64,000 nt of DNA, taken from contig JAJNNX010000064.1 of assembly GCA_023159155.1 (NCBI GenBank), forward strand, positions 69,501-133,500, read 5' to 3'. A model generated the notes under the pieces. That model did no database searches. It was not told the origin of the DNA and saw only the letters and a program-made list of their open reading frames with translations. Made by a program: the position numbers and the translations under genes. The stretch is from Ustulina deusta. Lineage: Eukaryota > Ascomycota > Sordariomycetes > Xylariales > Xylariaceae. Below are positions 38,715 through 51,800 of this stretch, in pieces (positions within the stretch are counted from its first letter, which is position 1; each line of letters opens with the position of its first letter).

Positions 38715-41700
38715 ATGGACGGCCAGCCTGTAGCGGCAGACTCTAAACATCTTTACCCAACTCAACTTTGGACCCGATCCATCTCTAGTCCAACTGTTCC
38801 TCGGCTCAGCACGTTACCGGTAGCCAATCCTCCCGAGCTCGCCCCCCCTCAGTGCACTACGCACCTAGATCTAGTCCCGATCTTATTCCCGCAGCAATCT
38901 TCTCTCTACCAAGCAAAACTCCTTCAGTACAATAAACTCATTGCGCCGGGTCGAGGGGGTGGCCTGCAGACGACTCCCTTGCCTCCCATCCTCTCCTCGC
39001 AACCTGTTCACGCCGGCGCTAGGTCTCGGTCGTCGTCTAAAGTGTCGAATAAGGACTCCCGCGCTAGGCAGAGCTCCCAGAATTGCCATGGGAATAGGAG
39101 CACCCAGAACACCACCAAGGCCGACCGCGTGCTTATGACAGGCAAGGTCACTAATTCCAAAATGCACAACAAGAAACCTGACTTAGCTCACGGTCTTCCC
39201 CCAAAGCCAAAAACGTCAATATCTTCCTCGCACTTGCCTCCTCATTCAAGCTCTGTTCCGTCTACCCCCCACCAGCATGCGCGAAAGTTCTCCTTCGAGT
39301 CACGAGACCAGTCGCCCAGTGCGAATCACAGTCACTCCCCTCGCTCCGTGTATTCGGAGACGAATAGTGTGCTCCCGTCACTGCGGCCCCTACCACCACG
39401 GGGTGGTGGCTGTAAATATGAAACTGGGCTCAAATTCTCGAGACGGAGAATACCGTACAATATTGGGACCGATCCATTAGATAAGCTGGACTTGAATAGT
39501 GTGCAGAGCAGATTGTCTGAAGATGACGAACGGAAACTCACAACAGATATGCGCGAATTATATGATCGGTTACAACCGACGGAAGCTGTGGAAACAAAAC
39601 GGCAGAAACTTGTCCAGAAGTTGGAGAAACTTCTAAATGATGCTTGGCCTGGCCACGATATCCGCGTAGATCTTTTTGGGTCATCGGGAAACCTTTTATG
39701 CTCAGATGATTCGGACGGTATATTGCCATCATTCAGTTTGATGCTCCTGAGTCCCGCTAACAGTCTGTAGTGGATATATGCATTGTAACGCCTTGGAAAG
39801 AGCTCGAGGGCATCTGCATGCTCGCAGACTTATTGGCAAAACGTATGCTACCGTCATGATTGTTTCCCTGTCCTATCTTCAGATTACTTACCTATGTGAT
39901 AGATGGAATGGAAAAGGTTGTTTGCGTTGCCTCAGCTAAAGTTCCCATTGTCAAAATATGGGACCCAGAGCTGGAACTCAGCTGCGACATGAATGTCAAC
40001 AACACCTTGGCACTGGAAAATACCCGCATGATTAAGACGTATGTCCATATCGATGAACGGGTGCGGCCTCTTGCGATGATCATCAAATACTGGACGCGGC
40101 AAAGGATACTGAATGACGCTGGTAAGTGTGTAACCTCGTTTGACTATTTCGTGGCTAATAAGGATCTTCCAGCATTTGGTGGGACTTTGAGTTCATACAC
40201 TTGGATATGTATGATTATTGCATTCTTGCAACTTCGACAACCCCCTGTCCTCCCTGCCCTGCACCAACGGCCTCATCAGAAGCTACCCAGGCAAGATGGC
40301 GAAATCGCAGCATTTGCCGATGATGTAGATAAGTTGCGAGGATTTGGAGACGAGAACAAGTCTACTCTAGGCGAGCTACTGTTCGAGTTTTTCCGATTCT
40401 TTGCGCACGAATTCGATTACTCCGCGAATGCTCTCTCTGTGAGATTGGGCAAATTGATCACGAAGAACGAAAAGAAATGGAATTTTGCTCAGAACAACCA
40501 GCTTTGTGTCGAGGAGCCCTTCAATACCAACCGTAACTTGGGAAATACAGCAGACGATACCGCTTTTCGAGGTATACATCTTGAGCTACGTCGTGCCTTT
40601 GATTCTATTGCGAAAGGGAACTTGGAAGAATGCTGCGAGCAGTACGTATATCCCAAAGAAGAAGAGAGAATATTCCAGAAGCCACCCTCAGTTTCGCGTC
40701 CGGTGCTCCTGAGAAGTGCGTCTCAACAACAATCGTCCCGTCCAAGCCGTGGCGGTTATCGAAACGGGGCTCGGCATCAAAATCGGAATAATGGTACTCA
40801 TAGCAATACCAACAACAGCCGAAGAGCATCGTCTGGCTTGACATACGAGAACACTGCAAGCCCGATGTATGTTCCAGCGGCCTACGCCATCGCCCTAGGA
40901 GCGCAAGATGCTAGTTCTATGTACATGCAGCCACCAGAACTTGTTGCGCAGATTTCGGCACTACAACTCCAAGAGAACAACCTAAGATTTCTGCAGTATA
41001 CGCAGTCACAAGCCTTTGCCCAACAGCAAGCTTTACAGCATGCCCAGAGGATGCAGGGCACTGCACCGCAATCGCAATCTTCCACCGAGCGCTCCAGGAC
41101 GAATTCATTTGACACTCCACCACTGAGCGCCCCTATTCGTCCTGAGATGCGCCCAGAAATGTACTATTATCAGATCCCTATGCAGCACGCACAAGCATTC
41201 TATGGCTTCGCCGCCTATCCTTCCACTCCGTCCAACATAGCTAGCGCAGATTATAGACGGTCTTCTCACCGATCCACGACAGCAAGTGAGGCCGGTCACG
41301 GGCCATCGGGGAGTACGATAAGATCTCACTCTCAGCCCGCTTCAAGACCGATAGCCGTCGCGCCACCCGTGCAGACTTTCGCAATTCCTGGTCAAATGTC
41401 AAATGGATTCACCAGTGTTCCGGCTCGCCATGTCAATGGTATTCCCATTCCTAGCTTTATTACGGATGATGTTCACGATAACGAGCAAGATAGCTCAGCC
41501 GGTGATTCTCCAGACGGCGAGAAGAGCAGTAGTTATTACACCAATCCATCTAGCCCTGGAAGAGCAAGTGGTGCAACTAATGGAATACCTGCCTTCGGAG
41601 ATATTGGTCCCCATTCGGGGAGCCCAGATCAACGTGATATTTCGTCTGACGAATTTGCACACCCTGTGCCTGACAGTACGTCTGCGAGGTCGCGATCATC

Positions 41701-42679
41701 GTCACCCCCTGGCCAAGAAACGGCTTATCCAGGAAGTGGTAGTTCTGCAACGCTTTCCACAACTCCCTTTTCGGCGAAACTCCTGAACCGTGAAACTGCA
41801 CCTCTCGTGGTTAATGGATCTCAGCCGAGGCCTCTAATCAACAGTTCGCCGAAGCAAGCTTGGTATGGCGAGCCCATTGCGGCTTCTGATCTCGCTGGCT
41901 ATGAAAATCCACTTCACATCCATCAGGGTTCCATTTCTACCACTGCACAGCCCTCCCCTATATTAGATCAATCCACTACGCCTCGAAAAGTTAATTCACC
42001 AGTATCTGACCGACCTGTGGTCGTCAATGGGTCTAGACCTCCCTCCGGCCTCGTGACTCCCCCCAATCCCGGGCCTTATTTCACAAATGACGCAGTGACC
42101 TTGAATGCGGAGGGCGCTCTCCACGTCGCGACCTGGCCAGCAGGGACACTCCCCGTCGGTCACGCGGCTCCTCACGGGAGGTTACCACCCACTCTGCAAC
42201 GGTTTCCACGGCCAGTGCCTAGTCCTCTTATTGCGCAGTTAGATCTAGCTACGGAGACCAGCCTACAGGCAAACGATTTGCATCACTTATCGCCTGTCTA
42301 TGAGACAAAGAGTCCTCCTCCTAATTTTACTCGGAAGCTAGAGCTACCTTTAGGTGAAAGCTCTGGCCGTACGATGCATCCAAACCAAAGACGACATGAA
42401 GTTGCATCAGAATTCAGCAGACTTCAGCCCAAAATTTTAGCCGAATCCCCAACACCAGATGCTGAAGGATCCTCGCATTCAAACCCTAGAATCAATGGAT
42501 TGATAAGGGAAAATGGACATGTACGGGGCGCAAAGAGTGAAAGCGACAATGCTGGAGCGAATAGTGCATGGCAGAAGCCTCGGGGAAGGAAGAGGGTAAA
42601 TGACCTAAAAGGGCGAAGTGAGGTCTTGTCTCAGAGCGAACAACCACCGGAGAACGACGCGGACAGAAAAGGTGGCTAA
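38715..42679 (+). CDS. Non-canonical poly(A) polymerase family (Cid1-like) protein
   Basis: Four exons are inferred: 38715-39717, 39771-39842, 39903-40121 and 40173-42679, giving 1266 aa. The nucleotidyltransferase core has LFGSSGNLLCSDDSD near residues 319-334, the metal aspartates Asp334 and Asp336 around the exon 1/2 junction, and a third, Asp387, in LSCDMNVN. PLAMIIKYWTRQR, AFGGTLSSYTWICM and the PAP-associated block SLGELLFEFFRFFAHEFDY follow. The family adds untemplated A or U residues to RNA 3' ends, and intact catalytic residues suggest activity. The N-terminal 300 residues and the C-terminal half are disordered, Ser/Pro/Gln-rich, with an Arg/Gly/Asn stretch after the core, as in fungal relatives. 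The frame extends upstream of 38715 without another ATG, so an additional 5' exon is possible. Intron 3 is a stop-free multiple of three. Confidence 0.9.
40122..40172 (+). other. 51-nt stop-free intron in poly(A) polymerase gene
   Basis: The intron runs from GTAAGT to CCAG and contains GGCTAAT. It is 17 codons long and has no stop in the host frame, so retention would insert 17 residues just before AFGGTLSSYTW without breaking the protein. Splicing restores the family sequence NDAAFGGTLSS. Confidence 0.8.
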
Positions 42680-44133
42680 TTGAGTCCTGTGCCATCCAGG
42701 CGCCATCGGTCTTCGGCAATCTGTGTCCATCTCTTGGATATGGCCGCCGACGATGGGCGTTGGCATGCCCTTTGTACACAGCCCAACATGTGTGCAGATG
42801 ACGGAGCTGTATTGGACATGATCCGAACCTGGTTGTTTGGTGACCTTAGACGTTGATCATCTCACCAGGCCGAAAATCCGATCGAGTAAATCAATGGTCT
42901 TGGCACTCAAGCGGAGAAGATCCCAGATCCTTTGCCAGCGGGAGATTACGCCGCGTCACGCGCCCTTTGCCTGATACTTACAGCACTCTAGACATACAAA
43001 CACATAGGCGACTGAATTGTTGTCGAAATGGGGGTCTCGGTATCATCAATAGGAGCCTGAAGCAAACGAACGAATTGTCGAGAAGCACCACTCGAGTTTA
43101 CTGCCCCGGTTGACTAGCCTGGCCAGCTCTGCTTCAAATTTGAGCCCGTGAGCATAAGATATATAGTTTTTAGACAGAAGTCCCGTGTCGGGAGCTATTT
43201 TTATAGTGTTGTACAGGCTGGTTGGACGATGATAGGGGGGAGAATAACTACTCGGTGCTTACGGGTTATATACTATATACCATTGTATGTTTGCGGGTAT
43301 GTTAATATTTCGAAAGGATCAAGGCATTTTCATGGATAGGGAAAATCAGTCAAGTGATATCGGCGCTGTGGATTTACAGACCTTTCAAGGTATGATGAGG
43401 AGACAATTCAGTCGGCTCAAGGTTCATGGTGGCGAACATAGACGCTCAATAGACACATGACAATGCATAGGAACGAAAATAAATAAAGACAAAAATAGAT
43501 TAAGCTCTTGTGTCCTTGTAGCTTCAGCAGTGGGCGAGAAAGCGTACAGGAAAAGCGATATAGGGATCCCCCGCGCCCGAACAGGTGAGGTTTCGACCAC
43601 AAGAGAGTGAGACGCCACATTGCACTGCCGTCAGCTTGGGGAAGTGAGACACCACAAACACCTAACCTAGCGAGGATGAACCCCGCCATCATCTCAGCTC
43701 CAGGTCACGATTTTGCCCGAACAGTTGCCAAAAAGGGGCGAGGTCACGAGGTATCCGTGCTAGAGCTGTGTGCAGAAGCGGCTGGAAGCGAGGTCGCACA
43801 CCGGCATGGTAAGGCAGCCTTCTCCTCGAAAATAGCTTAGGGTAGGATGACATCAAGACGGCATGGCTTAAGCTTGCCTATCTGGGCAGACACAACTGTT
43901 TCTACCGTCGGACTCACACTCGCATCAGCCTCGTCAGTCGGTGCGTACTCCATACCAAGGTAGCAAGTAGGGCAGCGGGCAACGTGGTACCGAGTATCAA
44001 TCGTAATCGTGAGGCATGTATTGTCGTCGCACGGGATCTCCGCGCTGTCCCAGAAGAGCGGTGATGATCAACAGCGAGAGTTGCGCTTTGGTTTGAAACC
44101 CACCACCACACCAGCCTAGCAGACTTGCCGATC
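42680..44133. other. Spacer between tandem genes
   Basis: This 1.45 kb begins with the 3' UTR of the poly(A) polymerase gene and ends with the leader of the BTB/F-box gene. Short frames (up to 91 codons) have no motif. Nothing else was recognised. Confidence 0.5.
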
Positions 44134-46749
44134 ATGTTGCCATCTTCGCCTCACCAGTCTGGCAATGATAGCGGGTTGGCCCCCGGCAAAAAGAACCGCC
44201 GTAGCACATCCGATATACCCTCCGTGGCCAAAGAAGGGAAGAAATGGTCTTTTGCGACGGCTTTTACTGTGAGTACAAGTGGACCGCGGCTGTCAGGGCC
44301 GCATGCCGTCTCGACTAGATCTGGCATTAACACACGTATTATCATAGAATAGTAAGAAGCCATCGAACTCGGACTCGAATACCTTCCCCGGACACTTACC
44401 GTCGTTCGTCGACCCCGCCGTAGCCAACAATATCCGCCAATTGCACAAATATACATCAAAGATCAAGAGCGCGGCGAAGAACGTCAACCATGTAGATTCA
44501 GCTTGGGACGATTATATCAAGCATAGGGAAAGATGCCTCGAATGCTGCAAGTTGCTGGTAACCCCACCGTTGCCAAGGAGAGAGTCGTCGGTGGTCAGCC
44601 CTACCACTCTCACGACGCCCAAGTCAGAATACCAGAGAAATCTATCTTTCGAAACTTTGAACTTAGTCACCATTGACACAGGTTCCTCGACGCAGAGCTC
44701 TAGTAGTCGGGTCGATCCATCTTTACGTCTTAGTTCTCATGGTGACCAATGTCAAAAGGCAGCTAGTGAGTGGCAGACCACCGTTGAGCTCCTGGCCAAC
44801 ACACTGCGGACGTCTTTGCAGGAGACGTATAATGAGTACAATAAGGATTCGACTCCCGAGGACTTTGAGAGGATATGTACGGACAAAGCTGCCCGCCACA
44901 ACACCATCTACCACATGCGCAATGCGAGTATATCCAAAATGATGTCTGCAGATCTAGACTTCTTCCCCAAATACGACGTTCGTTTCCGTAACTATGATGA
45001 GATCCAGAAGGACTTGGTCAAGGTGCAGTCACTTCTTGGTACCTCAGGCATACCGCAAAGTAGAACGATCATCGAGCGCCGTATATCCCCAACAGGTGAT
45101 GTTATGTTGGAGTTTGCTAACGTCGAGAGCGAGGGCCATCCTGTATTTCGGTTTCGCGTAGCGTCGCACTGTCTGAGAGAAACGTCATCGCCAATCTTTG
45201 GTCATATGTTTAACGCGCACTTCCGCACTGAGTTGGACGATGATATCCGACGCAGTCTGCCGTTGCCCCCGTCAAGGCATGTCTGCGCCGATGGCAACGA
45301 AGTCATGTTATACCGCATGCCTCAGACTGAACTCAATACTCAACGCTCTTTCGAGATACTGCTGCACGCAGCTCACAACCACACCGACAGAGTACCGAGG
45401 GAGGTCTCGTTCAGTCAGTTTGTTGCCATTGCGGAAGCTTGTCTGCGGTACCGATGCACATCACCGCTAGAATTAGCCGTTGAACATATGTGGTTACCAT
45501 ACTGGCGGGATAATGCAACAGATGATATGCTCGGGGAAGTCTTGCTCATCTCTTACGTTTTTGGGCTCTCTGAGAATTTCACACACTTATCCCGAATGGC
45601 TATCCTGGGCATGACTGGTCCGGGTCCTTCCTGGCCACATAGAGTCGATGGGAAAATCGCGGCAGTACGTCGTGCGAAGGTACCGGCACCATCTGCTGAT
45701 TATAAATTAGGAGACCTATCCACACACTGACTCCGCCGGTACAGATCGAGCAAGTCTACGAACAATGCAGGATAACCTTGAACGAGTATCTTTGCCCCCC
45801 GCCACACATAGATCCAACATCCAGCACCGACCGCCGCCACGCAAACCAGCTGAGCGCGCTGCGCTGCCCCAGAGGAGACCGCACGTGTGACGCGCAGAAC
45901 CTAGGCTGGTATATGAAGACGCTCGCCGAGCTCGGCATGCTTCCCGCCGTCCTGCGATCCCCAGCATTCTTCCACATCCAAGGGCCGCAAGCCCCGAGTC
46001 TGCTAGAACTGGTCGACTCTCTCTGTCAAATCACGAGCCCGCCACAGAGTCACTGCGACTTTGCGCCGGCGTTCCGAGCCGCCATACAGGAAATATACGA
46101 GAGCGTCTCGGGGCTGACGCTGCACGACGTGTCGGGCAAGCGCGGCTGGGCCTTGTCTAAGAATAGGAGCCCGCGCCAAAGCGCGCGGAACAATGGCGCC
46201 CAAGGCGGCACGGATGAGCAGTTGTTCAAGATCGCCGCGCAACAGAGGTATGCACCCGGAGATTATCGCCACCATTGCCGCGGCTCTACTGCAGTGCGTG
46301 GGGATGGCGGTGGTCATCATGGTGACGACGACGTATGCTACTTCAAGATACTGAGCCTGCTAGACAACCCTCGGGACTTGCGCGCCGCGGCCATGATCAA
46401 CAAACGCTTCTATCGGAGTTACCTGCGTAACAGGACGAGGCTTTGGGAGGGCATCCGAGGAGTCGGGGCCGGGAAGACGCCGGAGGAGAACATTGCGGCG
46501 GCGGAGGGGACTCTATACGGAGCTAGGGTCGCGGGTGATGGTGGTGATGATGGCGACGACGGTGGCGTCGTGCTAGGCGCTGCTAGCTCACAAGAGAAGC
46601 TCAAACATGGGCAGCTCTCGGTCGTCGAGGGCAAGCGGTTGGTCGAGATCGATGTGAATAAATACCCAGGCGACATCCGCGAATGGCTTATTGGGCTCAG
46701 GGTCAAGAAAAGCGAGGGGACTTGGCAGAGTCCAAACCCAATGGGATGA
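44134..46749 (+). CDS. BTB/POZ and F-box domain protein
   Basis: Three exons are inferred: 44134-44268, 44348-45664 and 45745-46749, both introns GT-AG in phase 0, giving 818 aa from MLPSSPHQSGNDSG. The N-terminus is basic and disordered, followed by a helical block (VNHVDSAWDDYIKHRERC) and a Ser-rich stretch. A BTB-like region spans roughly residues 296-450, with VFRFRVASHCLRETSSPIFG near its start and SFEILLHAAHN then FSQFVAIAEACLRY later. An F-box-like segment lies near 682-718 (ILSLLDNPRDLRAAAMINKR then FYRSYLRNRTRLW). F-box proteins usually bind Skp1 and BTB proteins bind Cul3, so a substrate-recruiting role in ubiquitin ligation is inferred. The pairing of both folds in one fungal protein is known from memory without a settled function. 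Gly/Asp-rich low-complexity runs flank the F-box. Confidence 0.82.
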
Positions 46750-47050
46750 AAGAAGACTTTTGGCGTTTAAAAGGGTGGGAGGGGGGCTTGGATATCCATG
46801 GGCATGTGCGTTATACACTACTTAGGTGTTGGGATTTTATGGGGGTTGGTTTATATAGCACCTCCTAGGGTGCGGTTTCGGGTTGCCTTTATCTCTATTC
46901 GGTCTGATGGTATGGGTTAGAGTCACTTGGTTTGGTACATATACCCGTTTTCTATTTGGGATTTCACTTCATCTTCAGCTTCACGGTCCTTACTATTGCT
47001 GTTGCAACTTTATTAGGTTTAAGGCGATACCTAGGGGGTACCGGTAGGCG
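46750..47050. other. Short spacer
   Basis: About 300 bp lie between the BTB/F-box stop codon and the 3' end of the lectin-like remnant on the opposite strand. The sequence is G/T-rich and presumably 3' UTR. Nothing further was seen. Confidence 0.5.
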
Positions 47051-48841
47051 TCATGTGTGAACTAGAGGAATGTCCGCTAATATAACCACATCGCTGCTTT
47101 CCCCGGACTTCAACGTCTTAAAAACCAAGTGATTTTGGCTGTTATATGCGAAAATATTAATTCTGCCTGGCATGTCGCTTATTTCTCTTGGAGGGCCAGA
47201 CAGGGTGCCATTCACCAGGACATCGAAGTCATCGCCCGGGAGCCAACTTTTCGAAGCGGTGTCGAAAACTCTTGTGCGGCATCGAACCCTCTTCATCTCA
47301 TGGGAACACATCTGAGGTGTTATTTTCGGCACTGATAGTGTCCGGTTGACCTTGAATCTTCGTGCTCCCAGTTATACGAGTTTAGTTCGACCAGCCGTCA
47401 GCATTATCATCGTAGGATATATGCCAAAGTCCGGCATCCCCACCAAGAGCAAACACGTTAATTACTCCTGGACTACGTGACACTGCAAAGAGATCGAGAT
47501 GCATATCATCACCATTCCAGGCGGCCCCCGCCGTAGTCATCAGACTTGAGTCAGGCCCGGGGACCTCTATTACGTTAGACCAGCCATCTTCGGGGTGCCA
47601 CTGTTGAGGAAACCAGACTCAGTAGCTGCCCTGTATAGTGAAAAGTATGAGGAGTTCCGGAAGGTTTCGGGAAAAAACCAGTGTACTAACCTGAAAGTAC
47701 CAGGCCGAAAGTCCCTCCTGTCCCTGGGCTGGATAGAGCAATTTCTGGTCCTGGGATGAAGGACTATATTTAACTTGCGTAGAAGCGCCAACGCAAACCT
47801 CGGGGTCGATTATTGCCATCTGCAAGGTGATCTCCGAATGTTTGGGAGCCGTGGGAAGCTTCCAAGGCATAACTTTAGTCCAAAAAAGGAGCTATGATAA
47901 TTGAGGAGTCATCAAAACACGAAGAGAAGAATTTAGTGAGTAGCTTACTACGCCTTGAAATGTCGACGATCTCTGGTCCATTTAGTAGGGCCGGTTTTGC
48001 CCTTCAACAGACCACTCAGGGGTTAGTGATTTTGCGTGAAAGCAACGGTCAAAGTAGCGGAAGGAAAGGTTCCCTGCAACCAGACTCCTGTTAAGATTTT
48101 AGCCCATCCAGGTCTCGTTCGAGTTATGATGCTTGAAGAAGCTGCCGCCCTTCCCGTTGATAGAGAGCATCGTTTGGCTGGTCGAGGAATCTACTAGGTA
48201 TCTATTTGCCGCGATAGATGGCGTGCTGTCATAATCGACGCCGCTGCCCACAAGCTCTATTGTCTCTCTAGATGGTACAAATTCTGTGTCGGATGTCGCG
48301 TTGGCATTTCGGTATTGGCGATATATTGAATATGTATCATTATTCGTTAGCGCGAATGTTTCGAGGTGAGGATAACCCCTGGAGACAGCCGTGAGAGCCG
48401 GACATGGCGCAACGTCTTGTCGGCGTGCTGGTCATCTCCGCTTCCTCTATGGCCCCATTTTGCAAATCGCTTGTATGCCGTGGGAGGTGCCCAAGTGTCA
48501 AGAGCTTATCATCATAGGCTTACGTCGAATTTGTCCACGGCGGCTGCGCAGTTTGTGAGCTGCCATTGCACTACTTCTTACGACAGCACCGATTATAATC
48601 GCAGCGAGGGCGATGGTATAGGTAATCGTGATTAGCGCAATTCTCGAGACCCTCTGCCTCCGCGGCAAATAATCATGCCTCCATCTGCCACTGTTGGCGG
48701 TTGCGGTATCGGGATTGCTTTGCAGCCTCCAGGAGACTAGGCCGTCTAGAGCAGTTTCTCATCCGGAGGCGTGATTACGTGAAGGCCTGGGTCTCCTAGG
48801 TAGAGTTCAAGTCCTGGCTGATCAGAGCGAATGACCATCAT
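47051..48841 (-). pseudogene. Decayed membrane-anchored beta-propeller lectin-like gene
   Basis: On the minus strand the pieces appear in the order of a known fungal architecture. The acidic N-terminal head MMVIRSDQPGLELYLGDPGL starts at 48841 and stops at TAG 48748-48746. A one-base frame change leads into WRHDYLPRRQRVSRIAL and the membrane helix ITYTIALAAIIIGAVV. Propeller blades follow: SRGYPHLETFALTNNDTYS, YRNANATSDTEFVPS and SINGKGGSFFKHHNSN (then TAA near 48099), and later WHPEDGWSNVIEVPGPDSS, GAAWNGDDMHLDLFAVSR, GVINVFALGGDAGLWHISY and RINIFAYNSQNHLVFKT. At least one frameshift and several stops break the frame, so it is called a pseudogene. The family resembles fucose-specific-lectin-type propellers by memory. 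Some interruptions near 47690 (GTTAGT...ACAG) could be a true intron, so a partly active gene is not excluded. Confidence 0.7.
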
Positions 48842-51800
48842 GGTGGCTGGCGCCCACGACTAATGAAATGAAAGGTGTGTGTGAGTTTCAACTTGACGGT
48901 GTAACTAGAGCGGGAAGACTTCATGATATACATGACGGGATGCCTCGTGTCATGCATGGTTGTGGCACTTGAAACTGGGATCATGGTTGCGCAGCCCCAA
49001 CGACGTAGCACCGACTAGGAACGAGGTAAGATGTTGCGACACTACTTTCTATGAAATAAAGCAAGCGATGTATGTGATATCAGCAAATATTACCGATTCA
49101 CGCATTCTAGGATTATCGTGCCCCATCATATGCTCTTATACGCTGATAACCTAAGTTCTGCAGCGAGATCTTGAGAGGCGCGGGGGTTCACCATAGTGTA
49201 GATGTTGTTTTTGCTGTTTACGAGGGGTCCAAAAACAACTATGAGCAGTAGGCTTACCTGAATTCAAGTGCTTACTCTGTTCCGACTCTCGTATTAGATA
49301 CAGTGAGAGACAATGAGATACGGAGACAGGCAAGCCCACAAACTGTACGATCCTGACTGTAGAATACGCTCTTCTGTTGATGACCTATCAGAACCTGATA
49401 ATAGAAAACTGGCAGGTTCCTTAATCTTCAGGAGCAGCGCCGAGTGGTTGGTTGTAGCTGACTACCTAATGGGCACAGGAGATCCAACTGAACGAATTGT
49501 GTCCGTACATATAGATTAACCTATTACGAATAAGGGGCTAGTTTGCCAAGCATTCCTACACTCTTCACCGCACCCTAGTCAGTCAGTCGCCGGAGACACT
49601 CGAGACTCGCGAATTGAATTGTCCAGACCAAAATCAAGTCTTTTCCCATTGTGTTGACTATCTCAATGTTCGAAAATCTCTTCGAAGTGCTTGGTGGTGG
49701 CTAAGCCTCTAAGAGTTGCGACGATGCACTAGACGAGTGGGGATTGAATCGTTAGTCAAAATAGGAAACTATTACGAGAAAGGAGGGCTCTCATTGGCTG
49801 GATCTGGATGGCTGGGAAAATCGACGAAGCTTGATGACCTCAGATTTCTGTGAAACCGGGTTATATTATTTCGTCTTGCAAAACACCCTCGTGGAGACCT
49901 GTTCGTCTCCCACTTATCACTGCCCATACGCTTAGAATCAGATATTCTGGCAGGCGGTAGGTTTGGGCCCCTTTCTGTGATCTGGGCACTCGCCCACTTC
50001 AAACCTCGAGAGGTGACATTCGTGGAGATATCGGTTGCCGAAGCAACGATTATTTTAGAAGAAGGACCAAGCAACCTCGGACTCTGTACTTCGTGCCAAA
50101 GGTGATATTTGGTAATCCCGTTAAACTATCTAAAATCTAAGTTCAACCCCCTTACGGGTGTGCATGTGCCGTAGTAGTTTCACTATACAGGAATTCACCG
50201 CCCGGAAATCGTAGACTCATATCACTAGAGCTTCTGGGGGGAACCGGGAGTGGGCTCCGTATTGCAAACCATTATCCAATCGTAACTACCTCGTGCGGCA
50301 TTGATATCGTTTGCGGAACGCTAAATATTTCGTTCTATCACCTTGAATCTGGAATACGCAGTTTCACCCATTGCGCTGGCCTTGCCATTTTGTCCGACTT
50401 TCCCTTGCAGGCCTTGGCAATGCTTTTGTGTTTCCACTAGAGCAGATACATATGTCAAGTCCTGAACTGGCTAGAGAGTTGGTTAAAGTTTAACGTTTCC
50501 TTGGGTAAAGTGAAACGACCGCGATTTACGGAATAAGGTCCAGACCACCGAGGTCTGACTTGGCAGTGTAGGTTCGACAACCGGTGCCAAGATCTACCAA
50601 ACCGTGTACTAGTTGAGTCGTACCTAGCCCTAGCGGGGATATATGATTTTGGGGGTATTGAGTACCTACGTTCTATAATGCTGGCGCAAAGCTATTTGGT
50701 AGCGCCGGCCAATTTAGAGGAGACTTCGGCGTGGCTAGCCCGATGTAGAGACTTTTGTGTTATGGCCCAATATACAATTGAAATGACCCAAACAGCTGTG
50801 GTCCTGCCTCAGTTTGGTCGGCGTTGCCTGTCAATGAACAGATCCGCAGCACCATACCGCAACCCTACCAAAATAGAACGTAGTCGAGTCGGGCGCTTCA
50901 CCTGTCTGCGACTATTATCTACCATTATACCGTCACACAACAAGAAATAGAACACTGTCAACTCGGGCACTTAACTGCCTACGGCTGCTTATATGATAAT
51001 AGTAGGAACCGCCACAATGCCTCTTGAAACCAGGTGATATATCTACCTATCCAGCTTCCAGACGACTGACCGAATGTGAGAACTTTCCATACTCGTCGAA
51101 TTAAGTTGAAATTTATGTGATCCTGGCTCTGTTGAGGTTGATGATCGATTATAATACCATGTTGGATTAACTCTTGCAAATAGATGCAACTGTTGCAGTA
51201 TGGTGTCGTTGTTGCGCCTTGTCTGCTCAGCTAGCCACTGTCACGGGCACTGATACCGAGATGCTAGGGTGACAATGCATTCTTCTGTTGTAATTAATCC
51301 CATTCTACATGAATGAAAGTGTACTCTTTTGCGAGCAGCCGCTTTAGCTGATTTCGGTCGTGGTCTATGTAAGTGCCGAAAACGCACCAGAAGTGATTGA
51401 CTAATGTGTGCTTGAGAAGGAACTAACGTCTTCATATCTGAAGACGAGGCTTTTCGCGAGATGGGAAAGTAATGAAGATGATGAGACTATGCTAAGGAGA
51501 AAGGTTGATAGCCCCGCCAAACTCTGGTAAACTGGTATAGTACTGTATTAGTAGGACGATCCTCCTATCTCACATAAAGCTTTTGCATTTTTGGAAATGT
51601 AATTATAAGACTTTACTGGCAATGAAGTTGATAAAGCCTGTGACTGTGCAACAGCTCGGAAATTGAATCTCTGATTGATGCTTCATATAGAGTCCATTAT
51701 ACTACAAAGCACGAGTCACAACGATCGTCTAGATTTTGGGGAAGTGGGATATATTTTTACTGTGGTAAGAACCTACATTCTAACTAATTGTAAGTTGTTG

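Noticed and set aside
43607..43840. A 77-codon frame between the poly(A) polymerase and BTB/F-box genes.
   Set aside because: It has no motif, competing frames lie on the other strand, and its position fits a 3' UTR or spacer.
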